64,000 bases of DNA from Phallusia mammillata (GCA_003260075.1 QLIY01000637.1:32676-96675); one strand, 5' to 3'. Positions 15,601-26,473 are shown, counted from the first letter of the stretch. Notes: generated from the letters alone by a model not told the origin. Numbers and translations are program-made.

Positions 15601-17540
15601 CATGCAGCCGCCAATGTTGGATTGTGTATGAAAGCCTAAAAAACAGAATAGTATGTCAAAAAGTAAAATATGCTGGTTGTCATTTTCCGTAGCTGCTATT
15701 ACACAATCATCCCTATGGTAAACATAGAAAGTAAATATACATACCTCAATGAATTGGCTGTACATGGATTCTTGGTAACCAAGTTCTTTGTAAGCATCCA
15801 CAAACTGCACTGCCTCTAGCTGGTTGGCTCTTTGACTGCATGATGCTATATCAAAAAGAAGTAATGTTGGTTAACTGTTTAGCACTTAATTGCAGATGAA
15901 TTGAAATGTTGTAAAAAAAGACTTAAAAGTAATATACGCTTTCTGCATTTTTGTTNTGTAAGCATCCACAAACTGCACTGCCTCTAGCTGGTTGGCTCTT
16001 TGACTGCATGATGCTATATCAAAAAGAAGTAATGTTGGTTAACTGTTTAGCACTTAATTGCAGATGAATTGAAATGTTGTAAAAAAAGACTTAAAAGTAA
16101 TATACGCTTTCTGCATTTTTGTTTGCCCAATACATAATATTTACAACAGCTCCATATGGGTCACCTTGTGCTTGATTGAGTACAAGTCTATTTAGGTTCA
16201 GGTAATGTTGCCTTGTAACCCAAAACAGGTGTGACAATTCATCGGAATGTTGACGAACTTGCTCATTAAACTTCCAAATCAAGTCCTGTCGAATACATAC
16301 GAAAATTAAAACAAAGGTGCTTTTAAACGTATTTCAATTTAGTACACAACAAATCAACAATACAAAAAATTTGTGGACTTTGGCACTGAAATAATTGCTT
16401 CCAGCTTGACAACAGATTGATTCATGAAAGTTTAAATGAACTGTGAGATGACTAACATAGTGCAATCCAATTTTGCACGCAGAACACCACAAACATACAT
16501 TTTTCACTGACTGATAAGTTCTGTCACGGTTTACAACTAACCAAAGAAAAGAACTATATTTATACCAGGGGTGGCCAGCTTGTCAGTCATTGGGTGGACA
16601 AAATTTTCTCAAATGTACACAATCCACTGATTAGTTGACACTTAAACAAAACAACTACAGCAATTTCTTTGAAATGATTTATAATTTCCACATCTTTGTA
16701 GTCCTGAGTTGGATTTTTATATTTCAGTTAGGTATTATGAAAATGCTTTATAGGTTTATATATGTGTGTCCTTCAGTGTTTCATACCGGAACGGAATGTT
16801 ATACAGGAACAAAATAAATAATTTTTGGCTCAAATACCAGAACGAAATACAGAAATAAAAAATATTCAAAATACCGGAAACGAACGAAATACCGTTATAT
16901 TTTATTCCGGTATTTCGTTCTGGATATTTGACATGAAACAATTGCTGAAAATTTCGCGCCGTTAAGATATAATAAAAATTGAAGCTCCTACAATTTACAT
17001 CCGTTTGACCATCATTGACAAACGTTATGTGACGTAACAACTACCGAGTACCGACAATAATTCTTGTGTGTTGCAACTTTCTTTCGTTTTTCGCTTAATA
17101 GTTGTAAAGACCACAAAGAATTTTTCTTGTTTTCAGAACCGAAATACCCAAAAATACCGTTATAATTTTATTTAGGTCAGACCGGAACAAAATCAAAATA
17201 TCGGTCCAGAACGAAATAGATAATTTGCTCAGAACGAATAATGTTATTTGGTTTCGTTCCGTTCCGGTATGAAACACTGGTTTCCTTGCTGAAAAATGTT
17301 TTAAGTTACTTACAATCAATTACAAACATTTTTATTAAAATATCTGTTAAGTTAAAACAAACAATCAAATTGCAGTTGCTATTGGACATACCAATTATTG
17401 CATAATAATGCAATAATTTTGCAGTTCAACTTCCTTAACTAAAAATAATTTGTACTTGCGCAACGAAAACAAACCTGCTCTGATTTAACAAATTGGTTTT
17501 CTTCATGTAGCTTCTGTGCAAGTTCTTGAAGATTTGACAT
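1..17540 (-). CDS. GAPVD1: GAPVD1 (Gapex-5/RAP6), N-terminal and central part, 28 exons; continues beyond the left edge
   Basis: Family role: endosomal protein with a RasGAP domain and a C-terminal VPS9 (Rab5 GEF) domain. Coding exons, 5' to 3' on minus: 17540-17475, 16285-16165, 15845-15745, 15635-15486, 15412-15318, 14100-14031, 13756-13643, 12362-12212, 11930-11776, 11713-11642, 11263-11111, 10761-10638, 10216-10097, 9450-9382, 9269-9160, 8828-8702, 8380-8229, 7775-7672, 7287-7048, 6440-6281, 6038-5913, 4342-4164, 3297-2772, 2190-2101, ~1546-1389, 1203-1148, 586-459, 404-60. About 1,350 residues. Recognised by the start MSNLQELAQKLHEENQFV, RasGAP motif FVCPTIVNPELYG (11776-11930), MRKFEIRQE and SETWSVDV (7048-7287), VWSVEVLPSDSEPPD (6281-6440), FDPLSS (2772-3297), RKKSWWKGN (near 1500) and RDAKRKLRIVL (60-404), which precedes VPS9 in vertebrates. 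Phases agree except before the exons at 4342 and ~1546, where a small exon is missing or a boundary is misplaced. Introns carry a hAT element, three long G-runs and a duplicated block around an N. Confidence 0.93.
1553..1640 (+). repeat. Possible tRNA-derived SINE fragment
   Basis: GGGTTCGATTCCC at about 1591 matches an RNA polymerase III B box, and an eroded A-box-like AGCTCATGTGGTT lies ~35 bases upstream. There is no tRNA cloverleaf. It abuts the uncertain 5' end of a GAPVD1 exon. Confidence 0.3.
1939..1974. repeat. Poly-G run, 36 bp
   Basis: Homopolymer in a GAPVD1 intron, preceded by G-rich sequence. No flanking duplication was found. Confidence 0.9.
3915..3989. repeat. Poly-G run, 75 bp
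   Basis: Homopolymer in a GAPVD1 intron with no interruptions, so it may be artefactual or of uncertain length. No flanking duplication was found. Confidence 0.9.
4073..4160. repeat. Short tandem repeats
   Basis: Two full units of acacgtgtatcagcaa plus a partial third, then two units of cacaatcaacaaa-type repeat containing TGACGTCA and TCATGTCA, next to the GAPVD1 exon at 4164-4342. Confidence 0.7.
5656..5700. repeat. Repeat module shared with 13136-13174
   Basis: The segment gacaaaaacaatatgtg, then aggggacccataat, recurs at 13136-13174 directly after a 10-G junction. A TATTATGGGT near 5210 is inverse to the right end, so 5209-5700 may be one MITE, but the ends are not secure. Confidence 0.35.
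9548..9638. repeat. Poly-G run, 91 bp
   Basis: Longest homopolymer in the window, in a GAPVD1 intron. To its right (9640-9960) follows a block of GAACCC/GAACCG repeats resembling a MITE, whose ends I could not fix. Confidence 0.9.
15789..16123. repeat. Exact 167-bp direct duplication around one N (15956)
   Basis: 15789-15955 and 15957-16123 appear identical base for base and are separated only by N. The unit includes the 5' part of GAPVD1 exon 3. Exactness and the N argue for two unmerged ends of adjoining sequence and not a biological repeat. Confidence 0.9.
16774..17279. mobile_element. hAT-like MITE with perfect 23-bp inverted repeats in GAPVD1 intron 1
   Basis: Left end CAGTGTTTCATACCGGAACG (plus GAA) and right end are exact inverse copies over 23 bp. 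The flanks gtgtcctt (16766-16773) and gtttcctt (17280-17287) match at 7 of 8. The interior is full of GAACGAAAT-type repeats. 506 bp, no coding capacity. Confidence 0.92.
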
Positions 17541-18003
17541 CTTAAATGTCAAGACAGTGACTGTGTGCACAACAATAAATAACTATTATTTCACCATTGC
17601 GAACCTATGTGGGAGTACACCTGCAAAACACACATGTGGGATACAATCTTAGTGGGCAAACATTATGATTGAACTCATCCAAGAAAGCCAAAGAGGCACC
17701 ACATATATAACACACAATTTAAAGAGCTCAATAGGCACAACTATTCATGGAAATAAAATAATCCAAAATGATATTCCATTTAGTTTTCAATAAAACAAAT
17801 TGTACTCATGACAACATTGGAGTGTAAACTTTCTTGGCAAAATTGCTATTTTGTTCTTAGACAATAATTTACAGTCTTTACACAAATGTCTGCTCATTTT
17901 CAATTTTCCCACAATATATGTCAGCAGAACTGTACAATCCCTTTTCCTTCCCAAAACAATTACTTTTCCAGCAATATGTCACTGTAAATAATTAAAAGTT
18001 TGT

Positions 18004-18861
18004 CTAATTTGTTGTTGAAGGTTTGGCCCATTCAACATTTAAAATTAAATGATCATAACCAAAACCACAAACAGACTTAATAGCTTTGGCAGCATCTTCC
18101 CTATTATGGAAATTAATGAAAGCAAAACCCTTTGACTGCTGGGTATGCTTGTCCTTTGCCAAATAAATTCTCTGTATGGGTCCAAATGGCTTAAACAGCT
18201 CCTGAAGATCCGGTTCTTTAGTTTCCTCGGACAAATTTGTGACACGAATAGTGGCCTGTTCATCTCGATTTCCTCTTGATGGCATTGATGAACCAGCAGC
18301 ACTGCCCCCAGCCCGTAAACTTGGTGGAATGTATTTTCCTGGAGCACCAGACTGAGCACCTGCATTTTCTTCTGGCTCTTCTTTTTTTGGTTCTTCTGTA
18401 CTTGGATCCCTAGCAGTTCCCTTGAAATTCTTGAAAAACATGTAGTACTGCAGCTGATGCTTGAACTTGGATAATGTAGGGTCATCTTGATCTTGAAGGA
18501 GCTCTTCTTCCTTGTTGGACATAAACTGCATCATAACCTCTTCAGAAATGATGGTTGTTGCCTTGTTTGGTCCAGAGGGATCATCTTTTGAAAGCCCAAA
18601 CTTCTTAAGAAGCTTTCTTCTGGCCACAGATTTAGAAGTTTTCTTTACTTCCAGTTTGTACTTACGAATCACTTTCACTTTTTTATCATCCTTATTTAAC
18701 TTGTAGTCAATGACTGTTTTAATGTCACCAATTACTTTTTCCGAACTTGGGGGAAAGTCCATTCCACCAGTCTCCTCCTCTTCAACCTGATCAGCCCAAC
18801 TTGTTTTCTCATTTTCAGCGGCATAAGCTGCCCAGGCTATGGGTTTATCTTCAGAAGGCAT
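18004..18861 (-). CDS. EIF3G: Eukaryotic translation initiation factor 3 subunit G, intronless, 285 aa
   Basis: eIF3g is an RNA-binding subunit of the eIF3 complex, which loads mRNA on the 40S ribosome. A single uninterrupted frame encodes an acidic N-terminus with SWADQVEEEE, a basic block (residues ~58-90), the GKYIPPSLR linker (~175-183) and a C-terminal RRM (~203-282) with RNP2 IRVTNL and RNP1 KGFAFINF, ending HLILNVEWAKPSTTN; these match the human protein closely. The segment that is a CCHC zinc knuckle in human eIF3g aligns to residues ~134-156, but all four metal ligands are replaced (Tyr, Phe, Lys, Asp by my alignment). No introns are present, unlike its neighbours, so it could be a functional retrocopy or an intron-loss gene. 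GAPVD1 starts 463 bp downstream on the same strand. An out-of-frame overlapping reading at 18045-18485 is a shadow. Confidence 0.95.
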   Translation of the reverse strand: MPSEDKPIAWAAYAAENEKTSWADQVEEEETGGMDFPPSSEKVIGDIKTVIDYKLNKDDKKVKVIRKYKLEVKKTSKSVARRKLLKKFGLSKDDPSGPNKATTIISEEVMMQFMSNKEEELLQDQDDPTLSKFKHQLQYYMFFKNFKGTARDPSTEEPKKEEPEENAGAQSGAPGKYIPPSLRAGGSAAGSSMPSRGNRDEQATIRVTNLSEETKEPDLQELFKPFGPIQRIYLAKDKHTQQSKGFAFINFHNREDAAKAIKSVCGFGYDHLILNVEWAKPSTTN

Positions 18862-19632
18862 GTTCGTAGTTTAATGACAGCAATATAATGATCGGTTAGC
18901 AATACAACAAAGCAACTAATGCACTGTGACAAATTACACAAAAATCTGAAAAGAAATTTTTATTTGATTTACAAAACGTGTATGCTTGTTTAACTTTAAA
19001 GTTTGAACACACACTACACTGGTAGTCTAGTTCTGGTACTTTTTCGCCGTCTTAATTTTAGCCGGGGGGGGGGTTGCACGCGCGAGATCTCGTCGGGAAC
19101 TGCCATGTTCTGCAGACTGGACACTGGTAGTCTAGTTCTGGTACTTTTTCGCCGTCTTAATTTTAGCCCCTCAAAATTGTCATACCACATGTTACTTACG
19201 AGTTACGAGTTACAACATGACCTTAAAGAGGTAAATTATTACCAAAATATCAAAACCAAATCGTTTGGCTAATTACACCTGGTAATGAAGTGATTGCAGC
19301 AAATGTGTAAGATTGATAAAAGCGATTAAGGTTGTACTACCCTTAAATTACAGAAGAATAAAAAACTGCTCAACAACAAACCCTGCTGTCTACTAGTAAC
19401 TCAAAAAATAAACTTTCGCAACTTCCAGTCTTCAGTTCACTACTTCACTCTTGCACGATGTTACATGTCCAATGAGCGAAACAGATTAACCAACTCGACA
19501 TAGAAATCATAATTTTAAATGTAGATAAGTTGCCTTTGAAACAGATACGATAAGCTTTTCTGTGCTAACTCTGAACTTAAGTTGGTTGTTTCCAGTGACA
19601 CTGCTCGCACATCCTTAACCCAAAACAATGTA
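18862..19632. other. Intergenic region upstream of EIF3G
   Basis: No gene is seen between the EIF3G start and the small plus-strand candidate. The region contains a 48-bp duplicated segment (19016-19063 and 19121-19168) around a 10-G junction at 19064-19073, interpreted as an assembly join. The EIF3G promoter must lie here, but no TATA box or other clear element was identified. Confidence 0.5.
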
Positions 19633-19911
19633 ATGAGTGGTCACAGCGTGCACATTTTAGGTTGCTCACAGAGGTTCCCGAATCCCGACCCGTGTATCAT
19701 GATGGCCCCTGTGTTTACAGTTTACCCAAACAAACGAAAAATAACAAGAAACTTGAACCTTAGAAATTGCGACAATATCTGTATTAAGCTAGTTTTTCCA
19801 GTACTCGGAATGACTATTATTTCAATTTCAATGCTCATTTCTACCATAATCAAGAAGCGAGAAGAATTAGAACCCACTGACTCCAACCAATCGAAGTTAT
19901 GCTCAGATTGA
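19633..19911 (+). CDS. Possible small single-pass membrane protein, 92 aa (hypothetical)
   Basis: Not recognised. The frame starts at ATG 19633, encodes MSGHSVHIL onward and ends in LCSD. One hydrophobic segment (about residues 52-72, LVFPVLGMTIISISMLIST) is followed by the basic-acidic IIKKREELEP and a polar tail, the layout of a small single-pass membrane protein. A strong polypyrimidine-AG acceptor (gttggttgtttccag) lies about 37 bases upstream, and an AATAAA is at 20122-20127, about 210 bases after the stop. An ATG just upstream (19628) is followed directly by a stop and is not used. Against it: there is no homology I can name and only one exon. It could be a chance open frame. Confidence 0.35.
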   Translation: MSGHSVHILGCSQRFPNPDPCIMMAPVFTVYPNKRKITRNLNLRNCDNICIKLVFPVLGMTIISISMLISTIIKKREELEPTDSNQSKLCSD

Positions 19912-20379
19912 AATTAGAATTACCGAAAAACCATAGCAAACGTATTTTTTAAGTATTCTGACGTTATACCGCATACCAAAAGCAATAATACAAGACGATA
20001 CCAAGAGTTTAGTGCAATACAAAGTGATAGTATCAAAAGGTGAATTTTAGTACACCCAAGTGGGTCAAAACGCTTGTGACGTGGGGCAAACGTAAGTGTT
20101 CCTCAAGGGAAAACTATGTAGAATAAACACAAAGAACTACATTACTTCTGATCACCCAAAAAAACAAACATTTTGACAACAACTAAATGCAAACAATCAT
20201 TTTTTAGCAAGAAGCACACATTTTCTAAAGTAAGTGTAAATGTAACTATGCGAACAAGTTTAGAATGCGGAAACGACATGGCGTTGTTTTGGGGTTGCTG
20301 CAGACATACCCATCGCAATGGTAAATAAAAAAAACGGTAAAGACTTTAGAGGTAGACTGGTTGCATATAAATAATTAGG
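19912..20379. other. Intergenic, between small ORF and fucosyltransferase 1
   Basis: Non-coding as far as I can see. It holds the AATAAA at 20122-20127 on plus, which could end the small plus-strand transcript. No canonical poly(A) signal was found for the minus-strand fucosyltransferase. Confidence 0.4.
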
Positions 20380-22768
20380 TTAAAAATGGCAGCAGTTCCG
20401 ACAAATGCACCCATTTTTATGTGCTTTTCGTGATAAAACATACACAGCTAACGCCAATAAAGCAAATAACACAGAATAACCAAATGTAAGCACACGGCGG
20501 AGAGGTAGACCACTTTCACCGTCGTTGCAAACCTTTATTGAATCGACGTCAGGAGAATACCCGGCACCATACCACCATTGGTCCAAATCGCTAACAACTT
20601 GAGACTGCCCTGCCAAAGGCTCGTGTTTCAGTTTTTGACAAAGTCCGCATATACCGACCTTGGTTCCTTGCAGTCGGCTACCAAGTATGCCTTTTGCTTC
20701 AGCTTCGCGGGCCTTTGGTATCTGCTCTTCTTTCCAGTTTGGATTTGACCACCATTTGAGGTACTCGGCGTATAACTCGTCATCTTTGTCGAGTTTTATA
20801 AGGTACTCGGCGAGTTGTTTTGTGGATTTGAAGTCGTCAACGTGTATAAACGAGTGAGGCGGAGCAACTAGTTGGTAATCAGACCTTGAAGGACCCATGA
20901 CCACTGGAACAGCACGACTTGCCAACGAGTTGAGCCAAAACTTCTCGCTTATGTAATCCTTGCACACTGAGTTCTCGAGGGAAAAGTAAAACTTGTATCT
21001 GACAAAAAGAATGCATTTTTTTGATCAAGGAATGAATGAAGCCATCAATGACACCTTCGAACTGTTACTCAACTATTGTGTCTGTTTTCATTAAATTCAG
21101 TATAATACAGTGGTTCTTAAACTGTGGGGTGCCACAACCTGTTATACCAACAGTTATAAGGTGAAATCATGATTTTTGAATATTCTATAGTTACTTTGCA
21201 AAAAATAGAGCAGGGCGGTGGAAATTCGTTGGTGACTTTAAAGGGGTGTTGACAAGTAAAAAGGCTAAGAATCAATGGTATATATAAGACAACTTGTACA
21301 GCCACAGAATTGTCTTTTAGTAGCCTTATGCGACTAAATTCCACGACAGTATTGTAGTTTTATTTTTCCCACCTTGATAGTACAGCTTTTTGACATTGTG
21401 GGTCCCGACATAGTTCGACCTTGGAGCACTTGCCGTATTCATCAATCAAAATATGTTTTTTCAACTCCTCTATAAATTCTCTTCTCTGCGACGCGTGACA
21501 GTTTGAAACCACCCATGCTCCTAAAGCGGTGGCGTTCTTGCTTGCTAATATCTCTTCAGTCGTTCTAAAAAATAAAATAAATGTGTTTCACTTTTGCGTG
21601 CATGATAGCAACAGCATGTAAGTTATTAGAGTAAATATCTATTAAGTCTTTAACTGATTTTTATGGGAGATAAAAGTACACAAAGCGAAATAAATAGGTA
21701 GATGAGTTAATTGATACAAAACGAATAATTCGACAAAACGTTTGCACATTGGGTTTTTGAATTTGCTTTCAGGTGGCTTTAAAATTGACAACTTTGATTG
21801 AAAAGATTTTTTTGCAATTATGCAGGTTTGGTCGTACTTACAATGTCACGGGTTTAAAGTTAACCATTTCGTATGAACTTAGAACATCAGAGTCGACCCG
21901 ATACGTCATCGTCCAGTTAAATACGCCATTCAACGGGGTCAACGACTTTTGGAAAACATGGCGAACGTTCCATGGCGGCTCCATGCACATCCAAACCCAT
22001 CTGAAATCATAAAAGTTTTCCCATGTAACATAACGCTTGAAAAAACTTTTTGTCAAATAAACACTTGCAAAATGTTTAATTTCCTTTAACTTTGTCATTT
22101 TTTCAGTTTGAAAATTAGTTAAAGTCACCAAGAGAAATGTTTTAGGAATGAAAAGGCGCTTCAAAAGGCCAGGACATTAAATACAAATTTTTATATTTTG
22201 ATTTAAGTAGAAATAAATAACCTTTGCTCCGTGCTTCTGTGTTCCCATGGCAACCAAGATGGGTCGTCTCGAATCTCGGCACAATGGAATACAACAGCGT
22301 CAGCATGCGTCACAGCTGAATGATCATACGTCACTATACAACCGGGACACACGTGAGGGGTTGTATACAGGGCACCGAAAAACGGTTTCCAGTAAAGGAT
22401 AACTTTCTTTCTCGAACCGTTATGACTGCAAAAATACAAAACTGTTAAACCTACGATAAGTTTAAAAAAAAAGCAAATTTTCTTTCTATATGTGTATGTA
22501 TGAATTGATCCAAAAAAGCTTGCAAAATATACTAGGTCACAACATGTTGTCTTTAAAAAGTGTTGTATATTACCTGATTAAATCTTCGTTAAAGTCAAAA
22601 AGAGCCTTTGAACTTGAGTTTTTCCTCAGGTTTCTGTGGGTGTTTACCAAGTTTTGAATCAGGATTGTTGACTCAAACAGATACAAATCGTAAAAACATA
22701 AAACCACAACGTAAATCAGCGCAATTAATAGTAAAGCTGCGATGGACCTGTTTCGTGTACATGTCATT
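20380..22768 (-). CDS. Alpha-1,3-fucosyltransferase-like (GT10), paralogue 1, 5 exons, 455 aa
   Basis: Family role: Golgi transfer of fucose from GDP-fucose to GlcNAc-containing glycans. Exons on minus: 22768-22574 (ATG at 22767), 22425-22222, 22000-21842, 21564-21373, 20998-20380. All four introns interrupt at phase 2 and coding length is 1,368 bp. The protein has a short basic N-terminus, a signal anchor (~9-28), a stem, VCPGCIVTYDHS and ADAVVFHCAE in exon 2, WNVRH and TYRVDSDV in exon 3, and the GT10 signature LENSVCKDYISEKFW followed by AVPVVMG in exon 5. A CxxC (ICGLC) precedes the end. Unusual for GT10: a second hydrophobic segment (~417-438) and a Cys-rich tail (CICRNCCHF). A splice acceptor lies one base before the ATG. 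The paralogue at 28871-32699 has the same exon plan. The acceptor specificity cannot be told from sequence. Confidence 0.9.
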
Positions 22769-22893
22769 CTGAAAAACAAGAATCAAGCTAGACTTAATCA
22801 AGCTATATTTTTCCTCAGCTCCATTCAAGGGTCTCATTTTCGCTATAAGGGAGCTGCGGTGTGTGCTTTTTGACAAGGTCTATTTATCATGCA

Positions 22894-24060
22894 CAGTGCT
22901 GGATTAACCTAAAAGCAATATAAGCACGTGCTTACGGCATCCAGTAGAGGAGGGGCACCACAGAAATGGTTTCTAGGTAAATTATTAAATCTGACAAAAA
23001 AACTACAACTATATTCAAAATCTAATGAAAATAAATAAGTTCTGTTTATAAAGCGAAAAAATAAAATAACTGACAAAAGGGATTGATTGCGTGCTATATG
23101 ACGTAACAACGTTGCGTTGCTCTGTTTGTTAAAACCTAAAACAGTCAAGACTCATGGGTGCCCAACCCGTCGATCGCGATCGACTGGTCGATCTCGGACT
23201 GATATCAAGTCGATCGAGAGGGATTCAGAAAGTTATTTAAAATAATTGTTTTGTAATGCGTTTTTAGGGATTGTTGCCCTACATAGATGACTTTATTGTG
23301 AAAGTTATTCATTAGGATATGTTCACACCACAAATACTCAGTCGACGCTTTACATCGCAAAAGTCACAAAAGTAATAGTTACGTCACAAAAATAATAGTT
23401 ACAGTAGTAATGGTTACTTTGTGCTGGTACTTTTTGTATTATCAAGATTAGCATCGGATGAATTATAAAAAATTAAGTTCAATGCAGTGTAAAAAGTCAC
23501 ACCCAAACCACGATAAAAAACGTAAAACAGGGCTCGGAAAATGCTAGTTTTCCTTTGGTAATACACACATAGTCTTGCATTATCTTGTTAGTTTGTATTG
23601 GAATGGTAGATCCCGAGAGTTGGACTACACTACCCCAAACGTCGATCTTGAGTCAAAAAAGATTGGGCACACCTGGTCAAGACAGTAAGGCGATGCTTAG
23701 TTAATAGCATGCTGTTTGTCATGCAAATAGCATGCAAACACATATTCGCGTATGTGGCAAACGTAAATTAAACACGACGCTAATAGGCCTCCTAGTATGT
23801 TTTACAATTGGGCAACAGTGCTGAGACTGGGGAAGGCAGCAGCAAAATTAAGCGTTTTTAATTGAATATTTCTGACATTCTGAAACCAATCTGCCAGTTT
23901 AATATCAGCTAAGCTTATAGTGCATTACCCTTGCTGTATATTATGTTAAAATCGAAATCTCGATGAATAATTTTGTTTTTACGTTTATATTTCGAATTGG
24001 TGTAAGGGGCACCAAATTGTTTTACTGCTTAGGGCCTCTAATGGTGTTAATCCGGCCCTG
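22894..24060. mobile_element. hAT-like non-autonomous DNA transposon, 1,167 bp, with a nested element
   Basis: The left end CAGTGCTGGATTAAC and the right end, whose reverse complement is CAGGGCCGGATTAAC, form terminal inverted repeats typical of hAT elements. The flanks carry a perfect 8-bp target-site duplication, ATCATGCA, at 22886-22893 and 24061-24068. No transposase frame is visible inside. A second element is inserted at 23152-23675. Confidence 0.9.
23152..23675. mobile_element. hAT-like MITE nested inside the larger element
   Basis: The ends read (t)CATGGGTGCCCAACC on the left and ATTGGGCACACCTG on the right, imperfect inverted repeats. The 8-bp duplication GTCAAGAC is at 23144-23151 and 23676-23683. 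Just inside the left end is a cluster of GATCGA-type palindromes, a known feature of some hAT MITEs. No coding capacity is evident. Confidence 0.85.
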
Positions 24061-24068
24061 ATCATGCA

Positions 24069-26473
24069 TGACACCCCTCGGTCTGCAAACGTTTCTGCTT
24101 TAAACCATTGAAAAGACAGTTAATTTGTCGTATGCCAACTTTAAATCCGTAAGTTTTACTTTGATATTATAGTTTACCAAGCGTATGTCACCACAATGAG
24201 TAACAGTCGATAAGCCTCTGACCTCTACGCTAAATTACACGTCGTAGGCGCCTTAAAATGTTTCTTAACAAAAGCGTTTGTTCATTTTCACATCGTAAAA
24301 CTACTTAAAACAATTCTACAATTTGACGGTGTCTCTTAATTTATAAACGTATATAACAACCAAAAAAACGAAATAGTAAAAACGACCTACTTATCTTGTG
24401 TGTACACAATATGTTGATTTTTCGAGACCCGCCTTTGCTTGAGAGATCATCACATGGCATGAGGTAATTTTAACGCGTGAGCGTGACCTATTTCGTATTT
24501 TAATGGTGGCCATGCAAACAGAATTTAAACCTTCGTTTACGATGCTATCAAATGTACGAGCGAAACGTTATAGTACAAAAATAATAGTTTAAAATTTTTA
24601 CGCGCTAAAAGACAACACCGTTTTTTAAAGTTCTGTCAATTCGCATTTCACAAAGGTCTGACTTGAGTTTTCAGTGAACTGGTCCATGGTAGCCCTGACC
24701 GTTGTCTGTTAACCACACAATAGATGTTTTCGCCGTTCGTTAAATTTTTCCCATGCGGAGATGTAACCGCGCCCTTTCTCCTACAATAGACAACAGACGA
24801 TTCATTGAATGAATCGGGATAGTTTCAACCTTCCAAACGGGTGTTTCTTTGTAATCGACTACAAAAGAATAGACAACACCTTCGGAGGCAGCCTTTGCTT
24901 AAATTTTAGCCTGTCCATGTGATACAACATCATATCAGCGGCGATAGTCGGCACCAGTTATAAGTCAAAGTTCGTTTTTGATATGTTTTCTATAAAACCT
25001 AGTTTGGCTCATGTGGTACATGTTACGGCAAACATACACAAATTTCCTCCTTTCATGCCCTATTTAAGAAACCCAACGTTTTACACGAAAAGTAGCACAG
25101 TCCTGGCAACTGCCATTTGGGTTAGTCCTGCAGGAGACACAACAGCCTGTACTATAGTGTTGCCCTGTCACTCACTTTTTGTGAGCTTACTTCGCCACAT
25201 TGATAACGCAAACTCATCAAGCAGGAAGCACATAATTTATATCAGCATATCCCGTTAACTGCATAGAACTGAAACGATAATTGGTTGTTGTGACGAAAAA
25301 CGTCGTTTTCCAGATGTGACAGCTCAGAACTACTAAAATAAGTATACTATGCAGGACACATAAACCGAGTAATTTTGCACAACATGACATTTTTAAGGCG
25401 TCAACGCACAGTAATACATTTGTACTAAATCTTGTGCCCATTGGTCTTCTTTAAAACCAGCAACTTAGTGTACGCTTTCACTAACAAGTGGCTCGGCACT
25501 CCGGCAGGCGATACCGCACTATCGGTTGACACAACCAGAACGAGATTCACGCTTGGCTACGCTTGGGTAAATATGGTAAAGGTTGTTCTGTTTACATTTC
25601 GTTGTGGAAGATGTGAACATATGCCGTTATAATAAAACAAATTCTTGCAAATTTAATAAGTAACAAGAGCATCTTAAATTAACAAATCGTGATGCATTAA
25701 CCTATTGAAATAATCTTGCTCAAAACTTCTACATTTTAAACATGGCATAGTACAGTCATTACAATACATCACATGACCAAATAGTGGCTACTGACTACAT
25801 AATACCATTGCACGTTAATTCTTAAAGCCACATCCTATTTACATGTGTTTGGAACATAAACAAGGGGTCATAATCTGGTGCATGAGGGGTATAGAGGAAA
25901 TATTAATCCCTAGAAACATAAGTTTCCTTCTCAAATAGGCTCGTGTTGTTGAAAATGCACTTAGTAATCTTATCAAATAATCCTATTGTCGGATAGCGAC
26001 AAACTATATAACACTTAACAGGTTCAGCGAAACTTCATTTGGGCAAAGTTTGCTGAACTTCTTAGGTTAGGTTTGTAAGGTTAGGTTCCATGTTTCAAGC
26101 AAGTACTATTTGTAAATACTTTTGCAACTTGTAAGAAAGACTGTCTGATTTTTGAGATTTTGGTTAGTTGTTGATATCGCTTAGAACTTTTTGCGTGGTA
26201 GGAAGGGAGATCTGTAAATGTGTAACAAAATATAAAAAAATGCTATGTACCATTTCAATCAAAAACACCAAAATGGAAGATAAATCCGGGAAATAAATGC
26301 CCTTGGTTTTTGATGAATTCCTTTTTTGGAATATTTTGAAATCAATTAATAAACTGTTCTATGTGACTTAACACTTCTGTCTTAACGATTCTACTGTATT
26401 TTCATCCTTTGCGTGTATCGACTACCTTCACAATAAGTCTTCTAGCTTTAGTACATATTTTCTTCTTTGTGTA
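24069..26473. other. Intergenic, no recognised feature
   Basis: About 2.4 kb between the nested hAT elements and the transporter gene. Open frames exist at 24983-25258 and 25432-25632 (plus), but they show no recognisable domain or splice context. I see no RNA gene. Confidence 0.4.

Noticed and set aside
21108-21372. hAT-type end CAGTGGTTCTTAAACTGTGGGG in a fucosyltransferase intron, with a similar end near 3513
   Set aside because: Only one end is present at each place and no target duplication could be found, so no element was delimited.
24983-25632. Two plus-strand open frames sharing a PAGDT string
   Set aside because: The shared string is short and there is no domain, splice context or consistent frame; likely chance.
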